Below are positions 8,181-18,284 of a stretch of DNA of 64,000 nt, piece by piece. A model generated the notes under the pieces. That model ran no database searches. It worked only from the letters and a program-made list of their open reading frames with translations, and was not told the DNA's origin. The DNA is from Pontixanthobacter sp. CEM42 (GTDB taxonomy: Bacteria; Pseudomonadota; Alphaproteobacteria; Sphingomonadales; Sphingomonadaceae), in assembly GCF_017812015.1 (NCBI RefSeq), contig NZ_JADQTN010000002.1:868001-932000 (forward strand). Reading direction: 5' to 3'. The position numbers were made by a program, and so were the translations under genes. Position 1 is the stretch's first letter; the number at the start of each line of letters is the position of its first letter.

Positions 8181-9793
8181 CGCAACGCCTTTCCCCAGCT
8201 GCTGAACGGCGCGACCGTAGCGGATGGAGCTTTGATCCAAAGATAGCGGGTATCGCCGGGGCGCTGATTTGTGCGCTTCCGGTGATGGCGCTTGTACCTA
8301 TGGCGATCGCTGGCGGAGGCGGCCATTTCAGTCACCTTTTCGAGACTGTGCTTGGTACATATACATTTAACTCGATCTTGCTGGTCGCAGCAGCAATGGC
8401 AGGCACCACTTTGCTGGCGGTTCCGACCGCATGGCTAACGGCACGCTACGAATTTGCGGGCCGGCGTTTGGCGATGGTGTTGCTTCCCTTGCCGTTAGCT
8501 ATGCCAAGCTATGTCGCTGCCTATGCGTGGATGTCGATGAGCGTTGCTGGCGGCCCTCTTAACGCGGCTACTGGCGGTCTTTTTCCATCCATAAGCGGGG
8601 TTGCTGGGGCTAGCTTTGTCTTCTCGCTATGTTTCTACCCTTACGTGTTCTTGCTCGCACGGCAGGCATTCGCCAGCGAAGGAAGCCATAGTTTCGAAGC
8701 GGCGCGCATCTTGGGGGCAGGCCCGTTTCGCGCGTTCTGGAAAGTGGCGCTGCCAATTGCACGACCTGCGATTATGGCGGGATTGGCGCTGGTCGCGATG
8801 GAAACGCTTGCTGACTACGGCACCGTCGACTTCCTTGGTTCCCCCACTTTCACTGTAGGCATAATTCGCGCTTGGATATCCTTCGGCGATCCCGAAGCGG
8901 CTGCCCGAATGGCGCTTATCTTGGTTATCCTTACACTGGCATTCTTCGGGTTTGAGAGATGGATCCGGCGGCGGCGCAGTATCGCTCAGGCAGGTGGGAG
9001 GCATCGCCCAAATCCGCGCGTTCAACTTAGTGGTGGGCGCGGTGCAGTCGCTCTCTTGTTCTGCCTTATTCCGGTAACCCTAGGTCTGTTTGCACCGGTT
9101 GCACACTTGCTGCAACTGACGCTGGAAACGCCTCGCCAAGCATCTCCTTGGGCGGCGGTCGGTGGCACTTTGACCGTGGCTTCGCTCTCTGCACTACTGG
9201 CGATTGTGATCGGCGTCGGCGCCGCCTATGCAGCGCGCAGTGGAGGGACACTTGCCCGTATCTCCGTGCGAATAGCCCACGCCGGCTACGCCGTGCCGGG
9301 CGCAGTGGCTGCGCTTGGCGTGATCGCAATCCTCGGTGCGGCACAAAGCTTGATTGGCGGCATATCGTGGGCGGCGTCGGTGACGATTTCTGGCGGCGGC
9401 CTGCTGGCTCTTTTATTCGCGTATCAAGCCCGTTTTGCCGCTGCCGCAATCGGACCGTGTGAAAGCGCTTTCCAGCGTATCACACACAGCATGGATCAGG
9501 CCGCGCGATCGCTTGGCGCGAGCCGGTTCGAAGTGATCCGCCGCGTCCACTTGCCGCTGGCATCAAGCGGAATGATCACCGCTGCAGCTTTAGTTTTTAT
9601 TGAGGTGATGAAAGAGCTTCCGGCCACGATGATCCTGCGCCCGCTTGATTTTGAAACGCTGGCGATCAGCGCGCATCATTTCGCCTCCGACGAACGGCTG
9701 GCGCAGGCGGCACTTCCGTCGCTGATATTGGTAGGGCTGGGCATCCCGGTCATGCTTCTGATCGGATGGCTTTCTGAGAGGGAGCAAACATGA
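8171..9793 (+). CDS. fbpB: Ferric iron ABC transporter, fused permease
   Basis: A 540-residue inner membrane permease with about 12 transmembrane segments, made of two homologous permease halves fused in one chain as usual for FbpB. Each half carries the EAA-type cytoplasmic loop that docks with the ATPase: SFEAARILGAGPFRAFWKVALP near residue 178 and DQAARSLGASRFEVIRRVHLP near 445. The start at 8171 lies within the end of fbpA, and the stop overlaps fbpC in an ATGA junction, so the three genes are translationally coupled. It forms the membrane channel for ferric iron delivered by FbpA. Confidence 0.92.
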   Translation: MAITQRLSPAAERRDRSGWSFDPKIAGIAGALICALPVMALVPMAIAGGGGHFSHLFETVLGTYTFNSILLVAAAMAGTTLLAVPTAWLTARYEFAGRRLAMVLLPLPLAMPSYVAAYAWMSMSVAGGPLNAATGGLFPSISGVAGASFVFSLCFYPYVFLLARQAFASEGSHSFEAARILGAGPFRAFWKVALPIARPAIMAGLALVAMETLADYGTVDFLGSPTFTVGIIRAWISFGDPEAAARMALILVILTLAFFGFERWIRRRRSIAQAGGRHRPNPRVQLSGGRGAVALLFCLIPVTLGLFAPVAHLLQLTLETPRQASPWAAVGGTLTVASLSALLAIVIGVGAAYAARSGGTLARISVRIAHAGYAVPGAVAALGVIAILGAAQSLIGGISWAASVTISGGGLLALLFAYQARFAAAAIGPCESAFQRITHSMDQAARSLGASRFEVIRRVHLPLASSGMITAAALVFIEVMKELPATMILRPLDFETLAISAHHFASDERLAQAALPSLILVGLGIPVMLLIGWLSEREQT

Positions 9794-10818
9794 CCAATCC
9801 TACACTTCGTGCGACTGGTTTAACTAAGCTACGCGGAGGCAAGAGAGTCCTCGACAATGTTGATCTGACATTGGAGCAGGGCAGCGTGACTGCAATTCTC
9901 GGCCCGTCAGGCGCGGGTAAATCAACATTGTTGCGCGCCATTGCTGGACTGGAGGATCTCGAAAGCGGGACCATTGAGTCCGATACGCAGATTCTAACCA
10001 ATGGCGGGGCACTCGTGCTCCCTGAACATCGCAATATCGGGATGGTGTTTCAGGACTTCTCGCTATTCCCGCACTTAAGCGTGATTGACAATGTGTTGTT
10101 TGGATTGCGCCGCGGTTCGAATGAGGAACGGCGCAGCCGCGCCCTTGCAATGCTTGAACAGGTCCATCTGGCAGGTAGGGCCAATGACTACCCGCATATG
10201 CTGTCTGGCGGTGAGCAGCAGCGTATTGCACTGGCTCGCGCTCTGGCACCCGCACCTGATATGATCCTGCTGGACGAGGCATTTTCCGGGCTCGACGGGA
10301 AGCTGCGCGCAGAACTACGCGACACCGCCTTGGCAGCAATTGCCGCCCAAGGTGCGGCAGCTCTGATGGTCACCCATGATGCCGAAGAGGCCATGTATAT
10401 GGCCGATACGCTAGCGCTAATGATCGATGGTCAAATTGTGCAGAGCGGTGCACCGGCTGAGCTCTATTTGAACCCCGTTTCAGCGAGCGCTGCAAGGCTG
10501 TTGGGCGAGATCAACGAATGGGATGGGCCGATTGAGAATGGCAAATTGCAGACACCGTTTGGTCCGATTCCCGCAACCGCAAGTGGCTTGAGCCAAGGTA
10601 TGGCATTGGTCCGACCTGAAGGGATTGATATATCGCTAAATCCTGCGGGCGAATACAGAGCGCAAGACGTTCATGCCCTGGGGGCGAACCTCGCGATCCG
10701 CGTCGAAGCTCCCGATAGTACGATCTGGTTGACAAAAATCACTATCGAAAGTGCTGTGAAGGCAGGTGATAGATTGCAGGTCACACTCAATCCGCACTTC
10801 TGCACTATCGCTGTGTGA
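9790..10818 (+). CDS. fbpC: Ferric iron ABC transporter, ATP-binding subunit
   Basis: A 342-residue ABC ATPase with complete motifs: Walker A GPSGAGKST near residue 38, Q-loop VFQDFSLFPHLS near 92, signature [15 protein letters not shown] near 140, Walker B MILLDEAFSGLD near 160 and switch His in VTHDAEEAM near 198. The C-terminal ~110 residues (after LYLNPVSASAARLLGEIN) form the regulatory TOBE-like domain seen in FbpC/PotA-type subunits. It powers the FbpB permease. Last gene of the operon; no clear intrinsic terminator is visible before the tRNA gene that follows on the other strand. Confidence 0.92.
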   Translation: MTNPTLRATGLTKLRGGKRVLDNVDLTLEQGSVTAILGPSGAGKSTLLRAIAGLEDLESGTIESDTQILTNGGALVLPEHRNIGMVFQDFSLFPHLSVIDNVLFGLRRGSNEERRSRALAMLEQVHLAGRANDYPHMLSGGEQQRIALARALAPAPDMILLDEAFSGLDGKLRAELRDTALAAIAAQGAAALMVTHDAEEAMYMADTLALMIDGQIVQSGAPAELYLNPVSASAARLLGEINEWDGPIENGKLQTPFGPIPATASGLSQGMALVRPEGIDISLNPAGEYRAQDVHALGANLAIRVEAPDSTIWLTKITIESAVKAGDRLQVTLNPHFCTIAV

Positions 10819-10862
10819 TTGCTCCACCAAGAGCTTCCATTTCAAAAGCCTTAGGGACTGTT

Positions 10863-10949
10863 TGGTGCGGTCGAGAAGACTCGAACTTCCACGGGCGTTA
10901 GCCCACAACGACCTCAACGTTGCGCGTCTACCAGTTCCGCCACGACCGC
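10863..10949 (-). tRNA. tRNA-Leu (anticodon GAG)
   Basis: Read on the minus strand, the gene folds into a cloverleaf with a 7-base acceptor stem GCGGTCG/CGACCGC, anticodon arm CAACG-TTGAGGT-CGTTG with anticodon GAG, a long variable arm as in class II leucine tRNAs, and a TTCGAGTC-type T loop. The CCA end is encoded (10863-10865). Length is 87 bases. Confidence 0.95.
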
Positions 10950-11085
10950 ACACAGTCTGCTGGGGCGAGCATGCTTGCCCCGCTTGGTAGGAGCGCGCCA
11001 CTAGCAAAGCGTCTGACCCCGCGCAAGCGCAGCTTTGCAGTGCAGTTATATTCTTTTGAGAGCCCCTTCAGGCGAGGCTTGCAGC

Positions 11086-11991
11086 CTAGCTGGGTTTCCA
11101 GCCGATCTCTGCGACTTTGGCGCGTTTAGGGACCGAAGTTACCGCTTCGTTGATCGTCAGACTTTCGCCGGGTGCCAAGGTATTCTGGGGCGGGACTACT
11201 TCCCACTGATAGACAGGTGAGTTCCGCTCGTCGCGCATCACCACCAATATCGACGGTACATTGCGCGTTTCGCGGCCTGTATTGGTGATTGTGCCGCTAG
11301 CCCCAAAATACTCAGAGCCATCGGGCAATGTGCGGCGGTCTTGCTGGTCAGCCGGGAAATCGAGCACCAGATCAGGCTGCGCGACGGCAAAGGTTGGTTT
11401 GTTGACCGGCATCCAATCAGGCAGTCCATAGTAGCTTACAGCCAGTACTGTACCGAGCGCGATAAAGGCGAAAAACGCGGCTGCGGCAGTCCATATTTTC
11501 AGCGGGTTGCGGCGCGATCGGAACGGTGGTTCGTAATCGAATTGCGACGTTTCGTCGTAATAGAAGGTTTCCGGCTCGGGCTGCGGTTCCGGCTCTGTTT
11601 CCACCACGGTTGGTGGCGGGGCTGGGAAATTGTCTGTCGCTGGTTCCGTCTCGTCGGCCGGTTCGTCTTCAACGGACGCCTCCGAATCGGGTTCGGCAGT
11701 CTCGGTTGCCTTCGGCGCTGACTTTGGCTCGGGCGCGTGGGTATTCGTGAAACCGGGTTTCACGGGCTCCGACGCGGTTTCGGGCTCTGGAGCGGGCGCT
11801 TCCGAAGCGGACGATTCCTCGGTTTCCGGCTCTACAGTCGGAGCATTTTGATACTCACCCAGATCAAGTTCGGGCCCGTCTTGGTGCCAGCTGTGCCGGC
11901 ATTTGGCGCAGCGTACAGTCCGTCCGTCGACACCAATGGCGGTGTCCGGAACGACATATTTTGTCGAGCAGGCGGGGCAAGCGATGATCAT
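11086..11991 (-). CDS. MJ0042-type zinc-ribbon protein with membrane anchor and DUF3426-like C-terminus
   Basis: The start is placed at MIIACPACSTKY, which opens directly with the zinc ribbon; the 28 upstream in-frame residues are not conserved in character. The protein has 301 residues. Residues 1-37 hold CPAC and CAKC, the four zinc ligands of the MJ0042 ribbon. A long acidic, Pro/Glu-rich low-complexity stretch follows (about 45-145), then a single membrane segment near 165 (WTAAAAFFAFIALGTVLAV), and a C-terminal domain of about 110 residues ending in VTSVPKRAKVAEIGWKPS that resembles DUF3426. This arrangement is common in alphaproteobacteria next to ftsE, as here (divergent, with about 150 bases between). 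Function is unknown. Confidence 0.85.
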   Translation of the reverse strand: MIIACPACSTKYVVPDTAIGVDGRTVRCAKCRHSWHQDGPELDLGEYQNAPTVEPETEESSASEAPAPEPETASEPVKPGFTNTHAPEPKSAPKATETAEPDSEASVEDEPADETEPATDNFPAPPPTVVETEPEPQPEPETFYYDETSQFDYEPPFRSRRNPLKIWTAAAAFFAFIALGTVLAVSYYGLPDWMPVNKPTFAVAQPDLVLDFPADQQDRRTLPDGSEYFGASGTITNTGRETRNVPSILVVMRDERNSPVYQWEVVPPQNTLAPGESLTINEAVTSVPKRAKVAEIGWKPS

Positions 11992-12147
11992 ACTTAACCA
12001 TCGTCTTACGACTGTGTGCGAATCGCAACAAGGCTTAGCGGACTGTGGGCAGGTTGAACGGTGGCTTTTTTCCACACCGAAGGACGGCTATAGGCGCGGC
12101 ATAATGAAATTTTCCCGCCTCCAACGGCCCGTTCCAGGGTGTTTGCC

Positions 12148-12873
12148 ATGACCGCAGCGGAGGGCGAAGGCGTAACATTTGACAATGTCGGACTCCGCTA
12201 CGGGCAGGATCGCGAGGTTCTTAGCGATGTGTCTTTCACACTGCATCCGGGTAGTTTCTACTTTCTGACCGGGGCCAGCGGGGCGGGTAAAACCTCGCTA
12301 TTGAAGCTGCTCTATCTCGCGCAAAGGCCATCGCGCGGTGCGATCCGGATGTTCGGGACCGATGTGATTACGCTTCCTCGTGACCGGCTTCCATCGTTTC
12401 GCAGGCGGCTCGGCGTTGTGTTTCAGGATTTCCGTCTGGTTCCGCATTTGTCGGCTTTCGACAATGTAGCGCTGCCTTTGCGCGTATCAGGCGTGCGTGA
12501 GGCTGATCTGGTTAAGCCGGTTACTGACATGCTCGACTGGGTTGGTTTGGAGCACCGCCATGATGCGCGGCCTGCTACCTTGTCCGGTGGTGAGCAACAA
12601 CGTGTCGCTATCGCGCGTGCGGTGATCGGACGTCCCGATATGCTGGTCGCCGATGAGCCGACCGGCAACGTCGATCCTGAAATGGCACTGAAGCTGCTGC
12701 GTCTGTTTGAATCGCTCAACCGATTGGGCACGACGGTGATTGTCGCGACTCACGATGTGCATCTGCTCAAGAAAGTTCCAGAGTCGTTGATCATGCGGCT
12801 CGATAAGGGACGTCTCAACGATCCGACTGGTGCTTTGCGCTACCCACCCAAAGCGTCCGGAGGCAAAGTATGA
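12148..12873 (+). CDS. ftsE: Cell division ATP-binding protein FtsE
   Basis: The ATG at 12148 is taken as start, giving 241 residues; an in-frame GTG at 12139 is an alternative. Motifs are Walker [17 protein letters not shown]-loop [20 protein letters not shown], signature [15 protein letters not shown], Walker [13 protein letters not shown] and switch [10 protein letters not shown]. FtsE and the membrane protein FtsX form an ABC-type complex that couples septal ring constriction to peptidoglycan hydrolase activation. The gene overlaps ftsX in an ATGA junction, and the family-specific DEPTGNVD together with the ftsX neighbour makes the assignment firm. Confidence 0.95.
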   Translation: MTAAEGEGVTFDNVGLRYGQDREVLSDVSFTLHPGSFYFLTGASGAGKTSLLKLLYLAQRPSRGAIRMFGTDVITLPRDRLPSFRRRLGVVFQDFRLVPHLSAFDNVALPLRVSGVREADLVKPVTDMLDWVGLEHRHDARPATLSGGEQQRVAIARAVIGRPDMLVADEPTGNVDPEMALKLLRLFESLNRLGTTVIVATHDVHLLKKVPESLIMRLDKGRLNDPTGALRYPPKASGGKV

Positions 12874-13814
12874 ACAATGCAGCCTCCAAACCGCCTGCAT
12901 TAGGCCGAAAGACCGCACGCGGATTGAAACCGTTCCGCGGCGAGCGCGCTGCGCAATTGGTGCCTCATGCCCGGCTGGCTGGCCCCATGCCTTGGGTTAT
13001 CGCGATCATGGTAACACTCACGGTCATCGCTGCCGCCGGCGGACTGGCGCTCAACAATGTGGCATCCAGCGCGAGAGCGGAACTGGCTGGTGGCGCGACA
13101 GTGCAGATCGTCGAAGCATCAACTGAAGACCGAAATCGGCAAGCGGTGGCGGCAGAAGCACTGCTGGCTGAGCACCCTGCAGTGGCGTCCACCCGGCGCG
13201 TCCCTGATGAAGAATTGGATGCATTGCTTGAGCCGTGGTTGGGCGTTGGGACCGACAATGAAGCTGTTCCGGTGCCGGCTCTCATCGATGTCCGGTTGCG
13301 GCAGGACGCGACCGAGGAAACTCTGGGAACCTTGCGCGGCATATTGGAAGGCGCTGCGCCGTCAGCTCGGATCGATGCGCAGTCGAGTTGGCTCGCACCC
13401 GTGTTTTCGACCATCAGCTCGTTGCAATGGCTCGCGGGTATGTTGGTTATTATGCTGGGTCTGACCAGTGCTGCGGCGGTTTGGCTTGCTGCGCGCAGTG
13501 CGCTTGGCACCAATCAGGACACTATCGAGGTCGTCCATTTACTGGGCGGGACAGATACACAAATCGCGCGCATTTTCGAACGCTCAATCGGGTTTGATGC
13601 GACGCTGGGCGGTGCCGTCGGACTCGCCTTGGGACTCGGTGCTGTATTGTTTCTAGGGCAGGAGTTCACTGCGCTCGGCTCGGGCATGATGTCGGGCGGC
13701 GGGCTTAGTGCGCTGGACTGGATATTGATCGCTTTCATACCGTTTGTCGGGGTAGCGATTGCTATGCTGACGGCGCGGATCACGGTCGTTTCCGTATTGA
13801 GGCAGATGCTGTGA
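12870..13814 (+). CDS. ftsX: Cell division membrane protein FtsX
   Basis: A 314-residue protein with a cytoplasmic N-terminus, a first membrane segment near residue 45 (AIMVTLTVIAAAGGLALNN), a periplasmic domain to about 175 and three further membrane segments in the FtsX permease domain (WLAGMLVIMLGLTSAAAVWLAA, ATLGGAVGLALGLGAVLFL and a last one near 290). It partners with FtsE and would relay ATP hydrolysis to cell wall hydrolases at the septum. It overlaps ftsE upstream and the YdcF-family gene downstream, so the set is one translationally coupled operon. Confidence 0.94.
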   Translation: MNNAASKPPALGRKTARGLKPFRGERAAQLVPHARLAGPMPWVIAIMVTLTVIAAAGGLALNNVASSARAELAGGATVQIVEASTEDRNRQAVAAEALLAEHPAVASTRRVPDEELDALLEPWLGVGTDNEAVPVPALIDVRLRQDATEETLGTLRGILEGAAPSARIDAQSSWLAPVFSTISSLQWLAGMLVIMLGLTSAAAVWLAARSALGTNQDTIEVVHLLGGTDTQIARIFERSIGFDATLGGAVGLALGLGAVLFLGQEFTALGSGMMSGGGLSALDWILIAFIPFVGVAIAMLTARITVVSVLRQML

Positions 13815-14341
13815 TCAGACGCATTTTCGCCTTCGCCGCGATCATTTGGTTCGCAGGATTTCTGACGTTCACGCTAACGCTACCCGGTCCCGTGGCCGAT
13901 GACGAAAGCCGCGTAGTGGTAGTACCGACCGGAGCCGCAGGTAGGATCGAACGCGGCTTAGAATTGCTCGAAGCCGATGATGTGCGAACTATGCTTGTCA
14001 CCGGCGTCGATCCAGAGGTGAAACCGGGTGAATTCGCTGCCCAGTTCGATGTTCCGATGGATGTAATGCAGTGCTGCGTTGTGCTCGGATTCGACGCTGT
14101 GGATACGCGGGGCAATGCGACCGAAACAGCCGAATGGCTGAGGGCCAAGAATATCCGCTCCATCCGCTTGGTTACCACTGACTGGCATATGCGCCGGGCC
14201 GCTAACGAATTGCGCAACACGATACCGCCCGCGATCACGATTGTTGAAGATGCCGTGCCATCCGAGCCGTCACTGAGGATTCTGTTCCTTGAGTATCACA
14301 AATTTCTGGCGAGCCGTGTAATCGGCTTGTTTCGAGGATAG
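13811..14341 (+). CDS. YdcF family (DUF218) protein
   Basis: The 176-residue protein starts with GTG overlapping the ftsX stop. It has one N-terminal membrane segment (IFAFAAIIWFAGFLTFTLTL) and then a DUF218 domain: VVVVPTGAAGRIERGLELLEADD near residue 35, MLVTGVDPEVKP near 60, NATETAEWLRAKNIRSIRLVTTDWHMRRA near 105. DUF218 proteins such as YdcF, SanA and ElyC are membrane-anchored and linked to envelope integrity or lipid-carrier use, but biochemistry is poorly known. Its place between ftsX and plsC supports an envelope role. Confidence 0.88.
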   Translation: MIRRIFAFAAIIWFAGFLTFTLTLPGPVADDESRVVVVPTGAAGRIERGLELLEADDVRTMLVTGVDPEVKPGEFAAQFDVPMDVMQCCVVLGFDAVDTRGNATETAEWLRAKNIRSIRLVTTDWHMRRAANELRNTIPPAITIVEDAVPSEPSLRILFLEYHKFLASRVIGLFRG

Positions 14342-14347
14342 ACAACC

Positions 14348-15028
14348 ATGCTTTTGCTGAGAAATCTTGGTTTTTATCTGACGTTCTACTTGGTCAGTCC
14401 GTTCCTCATTCTGTGGGCGGTATCTGTCATGCATTTCAGCGTTCCGATGTTCCGCCGTGCAGTGCGCCGCTGGTGCAATTTCCATCGCTGGTGTTTGCGT
14501 ATCTTTGTCGGCATCACCGTACGTATCGAAGGTGACAAGGCCGAGGGTGCAGTATTCTACGCGATCAAGCATGAAAGCTTTTTCGAGGCATTGGATGCAC
14601 CCGCGAATTTTCATTGGCCCGCTCCGTTCGCGAAGCAGGAACTGTTCCGTATACCATTTTGGGGTTGGGGTGCGCGAATCTACGGCTGTGTCCCGGTGGC
14701 GCGGGAGCAGGGTGCGAAAGCACTCCGCTCGATGATTTCAGCAGCGAAAACACTGTCGGCGATGGATCGCCCGCTAGTGATCTTTCCCGAAGGCACACGC
14801 ATCCCGCATGGCGAGCGCGGTGAGCTGCAGGCGGGATTTGCCGGGGTGTATAAGCTGATAAAATTGCCGGTGATTCCGGTCGCCGTGAATAGTGGCCCGC
14901 TCTATCACCGTGTGTTGAAGCGCCCAGGGACTATCACCTATAAGTTTGGTGATCCAATCCCACCGGGTTTACCTCGTGAGGAAATCGAGGCCCGCGTGCT
15001 GGAAGCGATTAACGCTCTCAACGATTAA
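14348..15028 (+). CDS. plsC: 1-acyl-sn-glycerol-3-phosphate acyltransferase (PlsC family)
   Basis: A 226-residue membrane-associated acyltransferase that would form phosphatidic acid by acylating lysophosphatidate. Acyltransferase blocks are visible: block I as IKHESFFEAL near residue 75, block II FRIPFWGWGARIYGCVPVARE near 102, block III VIFPEGTR near 140 and block IV LPVIPVAVNSG near 170. Block I reads HX4E rather than the usual HX4D, so the acidic partner of the catalytic His is Glu. An N-terminal hydrophobic segment (FYLTFYLVSPFLILWAVSVM) anchors it. It follows the YdcF gene by six bases in the ftsEX operon and converges on tyrC with a 4-base overlap. Confidence 0.88.
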   Translation: MLLLRNLGFYLTFYLVSPFLILWAVSVMHFSVPMFRRAVRRWCNFHRWCLRIFVGITVRIEGDKAEGAVFYAIKHESFFEALDAPANFHWPAPFAKQELFRIPFWGWGARIYGCVPVAREQGAKALRSMISAAKTLSAMDRPLVIFPEGTRIPHGERGELQAGFAGVYKLIKLPVIPVAVNSGPLYHRVLKRPGTITYKFGDPIPPGLPREEIEARVLEAINALND

Positions 15029-15942
15029 TGGTCGGAGCGCCCGAAATCGGGTCGCGCATCGTCTTGGCCTTGTTCGATAATTGACCGGCGGATGGCGCGT
15101 GTCTTAGTGAATAGATCATGCAAAGCATCGCCATCGCCGCGACGGATCGCACGTTGCAATGCGGTCAGATCTTCGGTGAATCTACCCAACATCTCCAGCA
15201 CGGCATCCTTGTTCGTCAGGAAAACATCGCGCCACATGGTCGGGTCGGATGCGGCGATGCGGGTAAAATCGCGGAAGCCACCTGCAGAGTATTTGATCAC
15301 CTCGCTGCGAGTCACATCTTCCAGATCGGAAGCGGTACCGACGATGGTGTAGGCTATCAGATGGGGGATATGGCTGGTCACGGCGAGCACGAGATCGTGA
15401 TGCTCTGCCTCCATCAGTTCGACGTTTGAACCGAGGTTAGTCCAGAATTGACTGAGTGCTTCTACCGTCTCTGTGTGCGCGTCATCGGGCGGTGTTAAAA
15501 TGCACCAGCGATGCTCGAACAGTTCGGCAAAGCCTGCCTCGGGCCCGCTTTGCTCGGTACCGGCAACCGGATGTGCCGGAATGATGCAGTGATCTGGCAA
15601 GGCGGCTCTCAGAGCGTCGGCAACCGATTGCTTGGAGGAGCCAACGTCGCTGATGATCGCACCCGAAGGCAATGCGTCACGAATTGCTTCCGCAGCAAAA
15701 CCCATTGCGCCAACTGGCACGCACAGAATGATTAAATCGGCGTCTGTGACAGCCTCTGCTGCGCTTTCGTGGACAGTGCCGACAAGTTTCCGTTCTCGGG
15801 CTTTTTGGCGAGTGGCGGGATCGGTGTCATACCCTGCACTAACAATATCAGGCGCATGTTTGGCTATCGCCAGACCTATGGACCCACCCAACAAGCCAAG
15901 GCCGATGATCGCAACACGCTGGATGGTCGGAGTGTCGCTCAT
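15025..15942 (-). CDS. tyrC: Prephenate/arogenate (cyclohexadienyl) dehydrogenase
   Basis: A 305-residue NAD-dependent dehydrogenase of the TyrA family. The N-terminal Rossmann motif is [18 protein letters not shown] near residue 10; the conserved [14 protein letters not shown] near 123 holds the catalytic His and substrate-binding residues; the helical C-terminal half includes [13 protein letters not shown] and [22 protein letters not shown]. It oxidatively decarboxylates prephenate or arogenate in tyrosine synthesis. It overlaps the upstream hisC by four bases. The linked aminotransferase may also act in aromatic amino acid synthesis, as this pairing is common in alphaproteobacteria. Confidence 0.92.
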   Translation of the reverse strand: MSDTPTIQRVAIIGLGLLGGSIGLAIAKHAPDIVSAGYDTDPATRQKARERKLVGTVHESAAEAVTDADLIILCVPVGAMGFAAEAIRDALPSGAIISDVGSSKQSVADALRAALPDHCIIPAHPVAGTEQSGPEAGFAELFEHRWCILTPPDDAHTETVEALSQFWTNLGSNVELMEAEHHDLVLAVTSHIPHLIAYTIVGTASDLEDVTRSEVIKYSAGGFRDFTRIAASDPTMWRDVFLTNKDAVLEMLGRFTEDLTALQRAIRRGDGDALHDLFTKTRAIRRSIIEQGQDDARPDFGRSDH

Positions 15943-17039
15943 TGTGCGGTCTCTGTTAGTTCACGCAAGATGCGGGCGACATCGGCCATCTGCTCAGATG
16001 TTCCGATCGTAATGCGCACGCCATGCGGCAATCCGGCACCCGGTAGCCACCGTGTAGCGTAGCCGCCATCCGCCAGTGCTCTATAGGCTTGTTCTGCAGT
16101 TAGATCGCCGTCGAACAGCACCAACAGGAAATTGGCCTTGCTGGGCAGCGGACGTAGCCCGTGATTGCCCAAACTTTCGATCACCTCAACAAAGCGCGCA
16201 CGTTCCGCTGCATTGTGTTCTCGCGAAGCGGCCACAAAAGCTTGATCACCGACTGCAGCCAGCGCTGCGGCCTGTCCGTGGTTCGTCACGTTGAATGGCC
16301 CGCGAATACGGTTAAGCGATGCGATAATATCGGGATGTCCGGTGGCCCACCCAACGCGTTCACCTGCCAAACCGTAAATTTTCGAGAACGTACGTGTTAC
16401 CAGAACGTTCGCGTTATCGGCTGCCAAGGACAGACCGCCATCATCGTCTTCGGCAGTCAGATACTCGGCATAGGCTTGGTCGAGCACGAACAGCACGTCG
16501 GATGGAAGCGCGGCGTGCAGACGGGCAATCTCCGATGCGGCCAGATAACTGCCAGTCGGATTGTTTGGATTGGCGACAAACACCACTCGCGTTTTGCCAG
16601 TTATCGCCGCGATCAACGCATCAACATCGGTCCCGTAATCTACGTCCGGTGCAATAACCGGTGTTGCGCCGCACCGCCGCGCGGCAATCTCGTAAACTGC
16701 AAAGCTGAAATTGCTGAAGAGAACTTCGTCTCCCGCTCCGGCATAGGCCTGAGCTGCCAAATTGAGCAATTCGTCAGATCCCGTTCCGCAGACTAGCCGG
16801 GCCGGATCGATATCGTGCAGCTCACCGATCGCGGTGCGTAATTCGCCGGAGTCAGGATCGGGATAGCCTGCCGGTGCTTTGGCCTCAGCTAGTGCTGCCA
16901 AGGCGGCCGGGCTACTACCCAACGGATTTTCATTCGCTGACAGTTTGACCAGCTCACTTCCGTCATCTGCATGTGCTTTGCCGGGCACGTACGCATGGAT
17001 GGCGTTGATCCAGGGTTTCGGAGAGGGTTTGTGTGACAT
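15939..17039 (-). CDS. hisC: Histidinol-phosphate aminotransferase (possibly also aromatic aminotransferase)
   Basis: A 366-residue class I/II PLP aminotransferase. [19 protein letters not shown] near residue 28 is the HisC N-terminal motif, [18 protein letters not shown] near 84 binds PLP phosphate, [17 protein letters not shown] near 155 is the conserved Asn region, and the PLP-binding lysine lies in [18 protein letters not shown] near 220. It converts imidazole-acetol phosphate to histidinol phosphate. As it is the first gene of a pair with tyrC and away from other his genes, it may mainly serve tyrosine and phenylalanine synthesis, a dual role known for this family. Confidence 0.9.
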   Translation of the reverse strand: MSHKPSPKPWINAIHAYVPGKAHADDGSELVKLSANENPLGSSPAALAALAEAKAPAGYPDPDSGELRTAIGELHDIDPARLVCGTGSDELLNLAAQAYAGAGDEVLFSNFSFAVYEIAARRCGATPVIAPDVDYGTDVDALIAAITGKTRVVFVANPNNPTGSYLAASEIARLHAALPSDVLFVLDQAYAEYLTAEDDDGGLSLAADNANVLVTRTFSKIYGLAGERVGWATGHPDIIASLNRIRGPFNVTNHGQAAALAAVGDQAFVAASREHNAAERARFVEVIESLGNHGLRPLPSKANFLLVLFDGDLTAEQAYRALADGGYATRWLPGAGLPHGVRITIGTSEQMADVARILRELTETAQ

Positions 17040-17171
17040 CTTGGCGGCGCGTTTAACCGCTTTGTAGCGATTAGGACAGAGGGCTTAGCTTGGCCGATTG
17101 ATACCGCTGATTGCTAGCCCGATGTATGGGCCAATTGACAGGGCAGCCAGTGTGTCGCAAGCCGCGCGGCC

Positions 17172-18284
17172 ATGACGACCAAGCCCGTCTTTGATGCGAT
17201 CACGCTTCCCCATCCGCTGCCGCTCGATAGCGGCGAAGCGCTTGACGGCGTGTCGATTGCATATGAGACATATGGCGAACTGGCGCCTGACAAGAGCAAC
17301 GCGATCCTGCTTTGCCACGCACTGACGGGCGACCAATATGTTGCGAGCGAGCATCCGGTGACGGGGAAACCCGGTTGGTGGGAGCGCATGGTAGGTCCCG
17401 GCAAGCCGATTGATACGGACCGTTTCCACGTGATCTGCGCGAATGTAGTTGGCAGCTGTATGGGTTCGACTGGCCCGGCGTCTGATGCGCCCGATGGCAA
17501 ACCCTATGCGATGCGTTTTCCGGTTCTGACCATCCGCGATATGGTGCGCGGACTAATCGGTTTGCTCGATGTTTTGGAGATCGAGCAATTGCACACAGTC
17601 GTGGGCGGTTCGATGGGGGGAATGCAGGCGCTGAGCCTTGCCGCGAACTTCCCCGAGCGGGCTTCGCGTATTTTGGCGATTGCCACCACCGCACGGCATT
17701 CTGCTCAAAATATCGCCTTTCACGAGGTCGGTCGCCAAGCAATTATGGCCGATCCCAATTGGGCTGAGGGCAACTACTACGCCAGTGGTAAAACTCCCGA
17801 TGCAGGTCTCGCCGTAGCGCGAATGGCGGCGCATATCACCTATCTTTCGGAAGCGGGTCTGACCGATAAATTCGGGCGGCGATTGCAGGATCGAGCCGAG
17901 AAAACCTTTGGCTTTGATGCCGATTTTCAAGTCGAAAGCTATCTGCGTTATCAAGGCAGCGGTTTCACCCGCCGGTTCGATGCGAACAGCTATCTCTATA
18001 TTACGCGCGCGATGGATTACTTCGATTTGGCGGAGGAGCATGCAAAAGATGGTCAGGAAGGCCTGTTGGCCGATGCGTTTGCGGGAACCAACGCGCGTTT
18101 CTGTGTGATCAGCTTCGACAGCGACTGGCTCTATCCCACCGCCGAAAGTCGCCATGTGGTGCACGCTCTCAATGCTGCGGGCGCGCCAGTGAGCTTTGTC
18201 GAACTGTCAGCGCCTTTCGGTCATGATAGCTTCCTGCTCGATGTTCCGGAGCTCGACCGGGTGGTGAAGGGTTTCATCGAATGA
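17172..18284 (+). CDS. metX: Homoserine O-acetyltransferase
   Basis: A 370-residue alpha/beta hydrolase-fold acyltransferase that activates homoserine for methionine synthesis. [22 protein letters not shown] near residue 49 and [19 protein letters not shown] near 73 are family blocks; the nucleophile Ser147 is in [12 protein letters not shown]; Asp in FDSDWLYP and His in [10 protein letters not shown] complete the triad near the C-terminus. The acyl donor may be acetyl- or succinyl-CoA, since MetX-type enzymes of proteobacteria vary. No good ribosome binding site precedes the ATG. I looked for a SAM riboswitch in the 132-base leader and saw none that I could defend. It overlaps metW by four bases. 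Confidence 0.93.
   Translation: MTTKPVFDAITLPHPLPLDSGEALDGVSIAYETYGELAPDKSNAILLCHALTGDQYVASEHPVTGKPGWWERMVGPGKPIDTDRFHVICANVVGSCMGSTGPASDAPDGKPYAMRFPVLTIRDMVRGLIGLLDVLEIEQLHTVVGGSMGGMQALSLAANFPERASRILAIATTARHSAQNIAFHEVGRQAIMADPNWAEGNYYASGKTPDAGLAVARMAAHITYLSEAGLTDKFGRRLQDRAEKTFGFDADFQVESYLRYQGSGFTRRFDANSYLYITRAMDYFDLAEEHAKDGQEGLLADAFAGTNARFCVISFDSDWLYPTAESRHVVHALNAAGAPVSFVELSAPFGHDSFLLDVPELDRVVKGFIE

Noticed and set aside
17040-17171. Possible SAM riboswitch before metX
   Set aside because: Short GCCC/GGGC pairings are present, but I could not match the conserved cores of SAM-II or related riboswitches.
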